Source: Lolium rigidum (Eukaryota > Streptophyta > Magnoliopsida > Poales > Poaceae). From it: DNA of 64,000 nucleotides. The position numbers and the translations under genes are program-made. The stretch is from positions 352,017,696 to 352,081,695 of the forward strand of contig NC_061513.1 of the NCBI RefSeq assembly GCF_022539505.1, given 5' to 3'. Shown here one piece after another: positions 58,389 through 64,000 of this stretch (position 1 is its first letter; every line of letters begins with the position of its first letter). The notes beneath the pieces are model-generated. The model saw nothing but the letters and a program-made list of their open reading frames with translations, searched no databases and was not told the origin of the DNA.

Positions 58389-59269
58389 TGTCGTGGTATC
58401 GTCACGGCATATGCCATAGGGTGGCTAATCGAGGTGGTTCCTAGGGGACTCACGGCGGTATCCGGATGCGGGTATGGGCACGAGCGACACGGCAACGTAC
58501 CCAGGTTCGAGGCCCTCCGATGGAGGTAACACCTCTACTCCTGCTATGTGTGTATATGATGATATCACAGTACACTCCTAGAGCTGTATCCGGCTGCTCC
58601 TGGGAGGCTAAGGTAGACGAAGGTCTCTCTCACAGGGCAGCGCTAGGTCTAGAGTGAAGTAAGAATGATCGATCCTCCCCCGCATGAGGGGGTAGCCCAG
58701 CTTATATAGGCGCTGGCACTTTACATAGAAGTCCCTATAGTCTACTGGCCGGCTTGGCCGGCTCCGGCTTCCGCTCCTTCCCGAGGCGTTGACGTCACGG
58801 AGCCGTTGAGGCGTAGTGGCCTGTCCCGTCCGCCAGAGGAGGTCAGCGGCATGGCGAGGAGATGTCCCTGTCGCCATCATGCCCTGTAGCCGGTACGGAC
58901 CGTCGTAGGCGATGATGGCCTGTCCGTCGCATGGCACTGTTTCTCTACAGTGCCCCGTGCTTTACCGTAAGGGAGGTCAGCGTGGACCTTTGAACCCGGA
59001 CTACCTACCCAGTTCCTTCTCATGCAAGACTCGCCAGCCTCGAGTCGGTCTGAGGGACAGACCCTAGTCGGATATGGCTTGTAGAAGCCGGCCCAGCCAC
59101 AGCGCGGGTGGCCGTAGCCAGGCCGACTAGGACTTAGAGCCAGCCGGCTTCCGAGGAAGCCGGCCACGGCTCCAGCCGGCTGCTCCTCAGCCGGCCTTTG
59201 CCGCGAGCCGGCCAACCTCTAGCCGGCTGCTCCGCGTCCATTGCCCTACCCGGGGTCTTCCCCCCGACA
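58389..59269 (-). mobile_element. 5' LTR of C
   Basis: 881 bp, TGTCGTGG to CCCGACA, uninterrupted. TATA box at 58701-58710 (minus-strand CCTATATAAG). It preserves the empty target site of D. Rich in GCCGGC, particularly at 59090-59230. Confidence 0.95.
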
Positions 59270-59346
59270 ATGTTGGCAGCATAAAAAGCAAGATAGAGAA
59301 AAATCTTCGAGTACAAAAATAAAAATAAATAAAAGAGGTGACTTAC

Positions 59347-60697
59347 AAACTAATGAGGGCCTCAAGGTATGGATCATAAGCTGCCTTCTGATGTGAAGGA
59401 ACAGCTTCTTCGACTTTGGAGGTGCCGGAATCTTCGACATCACTCCTTTTCCTTTTGTTCTTTGGAGAAACGAGCGAGGAGGAGGAGATTGTGTCGACGC
59501 GAGTACCTTCGAGGCAGCCTCCTTTTCAACGAGATCCCGCAGATTTTCGAGAATGCGGGTTCATTCACAAAAGAGGGGGCATCTTGGTTGTCGTCGGTGA
59601 CAATGGCCCTTTCCTCGACTTCTCCACCCTCAGGAAGGGGAGGAAGCGAGATAAGATTTGGATGGTTCTATATAAAAACAGGGGAAGATCTCAAAAAAAA
59701 AGGAGTTATAAAAAAAGTAGTAAGGCAAGAACAAGTCAATCGACAAAGTTTACCTTGGGAAGCGCATTGCTGGCGCTGTATGGTTTTACACGACAAGAAG
59801 AAGGGACAGAATCTTTTTTGCTGAGAGAAGAGATTTTTCGGACAAGTTTTTCTAAATCCTTGACCTCCAAATCCACTGACAACCGATCTGCGTCCTCGTC
59901 GCCGACATACTTCTCGAGAGGGTTTTTGCGAGCTCGAAGAGGCTGCACTGCAGTCCTAAGAAAATACGTCGTAATTTGGATACCGACAACTCTTTGCCGC
60001 GAGTATTTTGCAACTCATGGATGCGAGTCATCGGGGCCTCTGTCGAAGTTTTTCTTCCTCGGTAGCCTCTCGCATCCCGGGAGCGGCGGCGAAGGATTTT
60101 CTCGGCACCATCGAAAGGAGGGATGTTGTCTTCGGCACATCCATGATTCTCCTCCGAATGTACAACCACTTCTTGCGCCATCCTTGAAGCCGAGTCGGGG
60201 AGTTTGGCGTCGAAGTAATCGACTGTGGGGCGAACGGAAATAAAAACGCCGCCTATATTATAGGCGACATTGGGAGAGCCATTGCAGCGACAAAAGAAAA
60301 TGCGCTTCCATAGCGCCCAGTTAGGCTGGACGCCAAGGAAGGCCTCACAAAGGGTGATGAAAATGGAGATATGGAGGATAGAGTTGGGCGTGAGGTGGTG
60401 AAGTTGAAGACCATAAACAAAAAGCAATCCACGGAGGAAAGGATGAATAGGGGCGGAAAGACCGCGGATAAGATGGTCGACGAAACTTACCCGATACCCC
60501 ATTGGAGGGGTTGGGTAGCTTTCTTCACTAGGGAAGCACAGGGCCTTGGGTTTCTTGCTAATCCCCAGCTTCATCAAGAGATTGATGTCCTGGGTGGAAA
60601 TTTTGGACCTTTCCCACTCCGCGCTTCCCAGATCTGCGGCGGCCATTGACGATTCGGGCCTGCTGTGCCTGGTCAACCGACGCGGTGGCATCAACAA
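59347..60697 (-). pseudogene. Main antisense gene of B, exons 1-2
   Basis: Exon 1 (60697-59754) encodes the plant gypsy-type transposon N-terminal domain, with YRVSFVDHLIRGLSAP, LLFVYGLQLHHLTPNSILH and NWALWKRIFF, then a Lys/Arg-rich segment and a Leu-rich helix; donor CCCAAG|GTAAAC. At least two frameshifts fall in its second half (near 60060 and 59965). Exon 2 (59667-59347) follows acceptor TTATATAG, has an acidic start (GGEVEERAIV) and a Ser-rich basic middle with a frameshift, ending AGTTT|GTAAGT. The gene resumes at 26158 beyond C. F's copy at 62841 onward is a close homologue and confirms the exon-1 and exon-2 boundaries. Confidence 0.75.
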
Positions 60698-61058
60698 TGG
60701 CGCAGGAATGCAGCTTGGAGAAGATGAGCTTAGGGAATTGAGGGGCGCAGGAGAAGGTTTTGCAGAGGAAAGTAGGAGAACGGCGCGAGCGGAAGTGCTC
60801 GAGGAGGAAGAAGGAGATCTTATATAAAGGTGAGGCGAAGCGGCGGACCGTTGGATGGAAAAGGGGCGCGGCAGATGATAACCATGCAGAAATAAGGGTA
60901 AAAAAGTATTTTAACATTGGAGAAGTTGCGGTACGTGCGCCAGGAAAAGCGGAGGACGTGTGTCCCCCACCTACATGACGTGTCAAGATAATGGATAATT
61001 TGGGCCCGCAAGGCAGTGGGAGAAAAACTTCTCGCCATTTTTGGATTTTCAATCGTGG
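60698..61058. other. Upstream region of B's antisense gene
   Basis: Contains the TATA box and blocks shared with F, such as GGGGACACACGTC and CTTTTCCTGGCGCACGT (minus strand near 60965-60935; F at 62552-62589). This conservation outside the coding region suggests a maintained promoter. It is cut at 61058/61059 by F. Confidence 0.65.
60819..60830 (-). promoter_or_regulatory. TATA box of B's antisense gene
   Basis: Minus-strand CCTTTATATAAG, about 120 bp before the exon 1 ATG at 60697. F has CCTATATATACC at the same relative position. Confidence 0.65.
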
Positions 61059-61440
61059 TGACAAGGGATTAACTTGTCAATGCATACGGGTTATAGGCTA
61101 GGGTTTAGTTAGAAGTAGAGGGCAAGTAGATCTCGAAGGTTTCAGCCGAAAAGTACTCGACGATTACGAAAACTAGGGTTTGTGAACAATGATTCGATGA
61201 TCTCCTCGTCCCTCGACTCCCCTTTATATAAGAGGTGGAGCCGAGGGGTTTCGTTTTGTACAAGTTACGAGTCCGGGACGGTTTCTAACTCATCCCGCGA
61301 GATTACAAACAACACTTCCTATTACAATTCTACTTTCCTTAATATATCTTGGGCTCTCGAACCTTCTTATTCTTCGGGTAGTGGGCCTTCATTAAACCCC
61401 GGGTACTATCTTTGGCAGGCCCATTTGGGATGCCTATGTC
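61059..61440 (-). mobile_element. 3' LTR of F
   Basis: Reverse complement of B's LTR over its full length, about 382 bp. TATA box (minus-strand CTTATATAAAG, plus 61222-61232). The outer dinucleotide reads CG instead of TG on the minus strand. Its promoter points left, into B's antisense gene in that gene's sense direction. Confidence 0.85.
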
Positions 61441-62703
61441 GATAGCCCAGAGATTTTGCTTGAATCGTAGAGTCGGGGAAAATCTCCTTTGCTTATTCTT
61501 ATTCGACAATTTAAACTTTTCTATATTTCTTTATATAAATTTCTATATTGTACGGGGATATTGGTAGTTGGGGCTAGTTCATCCGACGGATCGGGTACTA
61601 GTTAAGCTGCTCTAGTGGCAATCCTCAAAAACCTACTTCAAGATCACGTCCCTGGACATGATCTCGGGATCTCTAGTGCAAACTTCGACGAGTGCCGCTT
61701 AAGGTCTTACCATTCAGTCGAGTCCCGAGTCAAATTTATCGAGTACCTAACGCGTCCGTTAGGATTTTTCTTCATATGTCTGTTGATACGGATAAAAGTA
61801 GCGAGCGCTGATCTTCGGCGATGCCACGCCCAATGAGAATGGATACGGGGTCTTACCTTCGCAAATTTGCGGCATTCAGAAATTGATCGCAACATTGGCG
61901 TTACGAGAATATATTGTCGAGTGCTTTTCCGGCTGTTGGAATGGCACATTTTATCGAGTCAAATATGACTTGTATTAATCTCCCGATGGGAGTATATGTA
62001 GAGTTAATTATAACTCGAAATATACTCTCTTGCTTTTCTATCTTTCTTTCTTTTTCCTTTTTAAATTTCATCGGGCACGCCAACAGCGTTCCCGATGGGA
62101 GTAACTCCGAGGCTACAGCCAAGAACTTGTGCTTGGTTGTAGGCTCAACATTTTAGTCCACCTTGTCGCTATATTGCCATTATTTCCGATATTCTCTCTT
62201 TTCTTTCTTCTTCTTTTTTTTTATCTCTCGGGTGCGCGAACAGCGCTCCCGATGGGAGTAGCCCAGAGGCTACAGCCAAGAACTTGTGCTTGGTTGTAGG
62301 CTCCCACAATTTCTATATTTGCCATAGTCGAAATTTTACTTTTATCGAAGTAGCCCCGAGCATTTGGGCAAAAACTTGTTTACGACCAAAAGCTCCAGAA
62401 GTATTCAAATAACTTCTCCTGTCGCCATTCTCCTTTTATTTTTCTTGTCGACATACTTTCCTTTGTCAAATTCTCTTCAACTCTATTAATAGTCGAGATT
62501 TCTCTGTCTTGTGGGTCCATTGTTCTCACCACGTTGACACGTCGTGCAAGTGGGGGACACACGTCGTCCTCTTTTCCTGGCGCACGTTTGGTAACGCCTG
62601 TTCCATTCCATCTCCGTAAAAAGACATTTTTACCCTTTTCTCTGCAAGATCCTTATTCCACCACACGATTTCTTCATCCAACGGTGCACTGCTTCGCCCG
62701 ATT
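61441..62703. other. Untranslated zone of F with tandem repeats
   Basis: About 1.26 kb between LTR and antisense promoter. Polypurine-like minus-strand CTCTGGGCTAT abuts the LTR. CCCGATGGGAGTA occurs at 61982, 62091 and 62248, and a 157-bp-spaced hairpin repeat is listed below. Frames at 61615-61836 and 61914-62156 show no similarity. Confidence 0.7.
62071..62303. repeat. Direct repeat carrying a long hairpin, in F
   Basis: Two ~76-bp copies (62071-62146 and 62228-62303, offset 157 bp) with GTTCCCGATGGGAGTA-type sequence followed by an identical 38-nt foldback (62109-62146, 62266-62303). Its arms GAGGCTACAGCCAAG and CTTGGTTGTAGGCTC pair at 14 of 15 positions counting one G-U, around AACTTGTG. 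Confidence 0.85.
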
Positions 62704-62715
62704 CCTATATATACC
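62704..62715 (+). promoter_or_regulatory. TATA box of F's antisense gene
   Basis: CCTATATATACC, about 126 bp before the ATG at 62841 and in the same relative position as in B. Confidence 0.65.
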
Positions 62716-62840
62716 TTTCTTCAACCTCGGTTCGCTCCTTCGCTTGCGCCGCACTATCTGTTCTTCCTTGCAAAGACTCCCTGCGCCCAACTCTTTACGA
62801 TCTTCCACACGCACGAACATTGCTTTTCCGAGTGCCGTTG

Positions 62841-64000
62841 ATGCCACCGCGCACGCGACTCACCCGCCACGACACTCCGAGAATCCAAGATGGCCGGCGA
62901 GGATCTTGAGTGGGAGAGATCTAAAATCTCCAACCAAGATGTCAATATGCTTGAAGAGGCTTGGACTGATGAAGAAGGAAGACGCCATCCGCTTTCCCGA
63001 CGAAGAAAGCTACCCAAACCCTCCAATGGAGTATCGGGTTAGTTTCGTTGATCACCTCATCCGCGGCCTTTCCGCCCCAATTCATGATTTCCTCCGCGGC
63101 CTTCTTTTTGTTTATGGGATTCAACTACACCGAGTTGACTCCCAATTCCATCCTCCACATTTCTATTTTTATCACGCTTTGCGAATGCTTCCTTGGAGTC
63201 CCTCCTAATTGGGCTCTTTGGAAACGCATTTTCTGCCTCCGCCGTAATGGCGCTCACAACGCCACCTACAACATAGGCGGCGTTGTTATACGTGTCCAGA
63301 ACCGACGTTGATTACTTCGACGTCAAATTTCTCGACTACGTCCAAGGATGGCGCAAAGGTGGCTTTATATACATGAAGAAAGCGCCAATTCCGTGGAACA
63401 CAACATAGTTCCTTTCGACGGAAACGCAAAATTCAACGCCGCCACTCCTGGGATGCTTGAAGCTTCGAAGAAGAGAAAAAGCGACGAAGCTCTTATGTCT
63501 CGCATTCGTCAACTTCAAAATACTCGGGGCAAAGAACTTTCCGGTGTTCAAATCACTTGCTTATTTTCTTAGGATTAGAGTGCAGCCTCTTCAGGCTCGC
63601 AAAAATCCCCTTTGGACGTATTCTGGTGAAAATGACGCCAATAGACTCTCCAATGATCTTTCTTTGAAGGACTTGGAGAAGTTAATTCGAAGAATTACCT
63701 CGCTAAACAAGAAGGATCCTATTCCTTCCTCTTGTCGCGTGGAACCATACAGCTCCGCCAATCCTCTCCCGAGGTATTTTGTCTTCTCGAATTTTTATCT
63801 TGTTCCGAACTTTCCCGCATCTTATTGTATTGACATCTCTCTAATTTTCCTTTTACCGCTATTTTCCTGCAGAATCATCCTACTATGGCTTCCTTCCTCC
63901 TCTTCACGAGGATGGAGAAGTCGAAGAAAGGGGCATTGTCACTGACGACAATCAAGAAGCTCCATCTTTTGTGAATGATCCCGTGGATTCTCGAAAATCT
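62841..64000 (+). pseudogene. Antisense gene of F, exon 1 and part of exon 2
   Basis: Exon 1 runs from ATG 62841 (or 62890) to 63773 (CCCGAG|GTATTT); exon 2 starts at 63873 after TTTTCCTGCAG and leaves the window. It encodes the same N-terminal domain as B, with YRVSFVDHLIRGLSAP and NSILHISIFITLCE, but the reading crosses at least four frames (near 62955, 63115, 63300 and 63560). Exon 2 shows the same acidic GEVEERGIV start as B. It serves here mainly as an independent check of B's gene model. Confidence 0.7.

Larger units (their letters stand above)
26174..59269 (-). mobile_element. Element C: Tat-type Gypsy element with D and E nested inside
   Basis: Minus-strand element with 5' LTR at 58389-59269 and 3' LTR at 26174-26299 plus 45844-46604. 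The TSD is ATGTT (26169-26173 and 59270-59274). Without its inserts it is about 13.55 kb. Order leftward: LTR, primer site, gag, protease, RT, RNase H, integrase, convergent antisense gene, polypurine tract, LTR. Integrase is one open frame and the antisense gene has one obvious shift; gag to RNase H has several single-base breaks. GCCGGC occurs at very high density throughout. The two LTRs differ at only about a dozen places over ~760 bp, so it is fairly young. Confidence 0.9.
17025..64000 (+). mobile_element. Element B: Tat-type Gypsy element, split by nested insertions
   Basis: Plus-strand host of the nest. The parts that belong to B are 17025-26173 and 59270-61058, and it presumably continues beyond F to the right of the window. 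Order: 5' LTR, primer site, gag-protease, RT-RNase H, truncated integrase, antisense genes on the minus strand. C inserted at ATGTT (26169-26173 / 59270-59274) and F at 61059. B's own 3' LTR is not in view: the same-family LTR at 61059-61440 is in reverse orientation and belongs to F. Several stops and frameshifts show B is the oldest layer. Confidence 0.8.
61059..64000 (-). mobile_element. Element F: second copy of the B family, inserted in B
   Basis: Minus-strand copy with its 3' LTR at the left (61059-61440), an untranslated zone, and its antisense gene on the plus strand. Its gag-pol would lie beyond the right edge. The 5 bases left of the LTR are CGTGG; the partner TSD is off-window. It interrupts B between B's antisense promoter and B's 3' LTR. 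Confidence 0.75.

Noticed and set aside
59416..60243. 275-residue plus-strand frame
   Set aside because: It is the opposite strand of exons 1-2 of B's antisense gene, whose minus-strand translation has clear family similarity.
61059..61440. Reading this LTR as the 3' LTR of B
   Set aside because: It is the reverse complement of B's 5' LTR, and the sequence to its right is a plus-strand copy of the antisense gene, so it belongs to a separate minus-strand element (F).

Overview
This is repeat-rich grass nuclear DNA, most likely from the wheat tribe (Triticeae) or a close pooid relative. There is no bacterial-type gene organisation. Almost every recognisable coding segment belongs to Ty3/Gypsy LTR retrotransposons of types I associate with Triticeae intergenic DNA: Tat-type elements with an extra antisense gene, an Athila-type element, and a Del/Tekay-like element. 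The species call rests on family resemblance from memory, not on a search. I found no tRNA or rRNA gene, no CRISPR array and no ordinary host gene that I can name.

Layout. 1-6463: element A, a minus-strand Tat-type Gypsy element whose 3' LTR lies off the left edge. It has a broken pol, an in-frame gag/protease deletion, and the last exon of its antisense gene on the plus strand. 6464-17024: non-LTR DNA with a Stowaway-like foldback, a 354-bp tandem duplication, an 8.4-kb unit bounded by ~30-bp inverted repeats, and a CACTA-like terminus. 17025-64000: element B, a plus-strand Tat-type element split by a four-level nest.

The nest can be read from boundaries and target-site duplications (TSDs). 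Element C (minus-strand Tat-type, 26174-59269, TSD ATGTT) sits in intron 2 of B's antisense gene. Element D (Athila-like, non-autonomous, 26300-45838, TSD AGGCC) sits in C's 3' LTR. Element E (32202-45038, TSD CAAGT) sits in D's 3' LTR and consists of two 5,871-bp LTRs around a ~1.1-kb interior. Element F (minus strand, 61059 to beyond the edge, same family as B) interrupts B again near its 3' end.

The biology that stands out is the antisense gene of the Tat-type elements. In C it is a six-exon gene with its own TATA box, transcribed toward pol; B has the same six-exon plan, and A and F show parts of it. It encodes an N-terminal plant gypsy-type transposon domain, a proline/alanine-rich middle, a coiled coil and a helical C-terminal domain. 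B carries a second copy of the coiled-coil plus terminal-domain module.

E shows a ~160-bp degenerate tandem array in its U3 and hairpins with a paired base change. Differences between LTR copies of E (and many in D) fall mostly at CG versus CAG/CTG/CCG. This could be an assembly artefact on methylated DNA or an unusual mutation process, and it affects how far the frameshifts reported here should be trusted.
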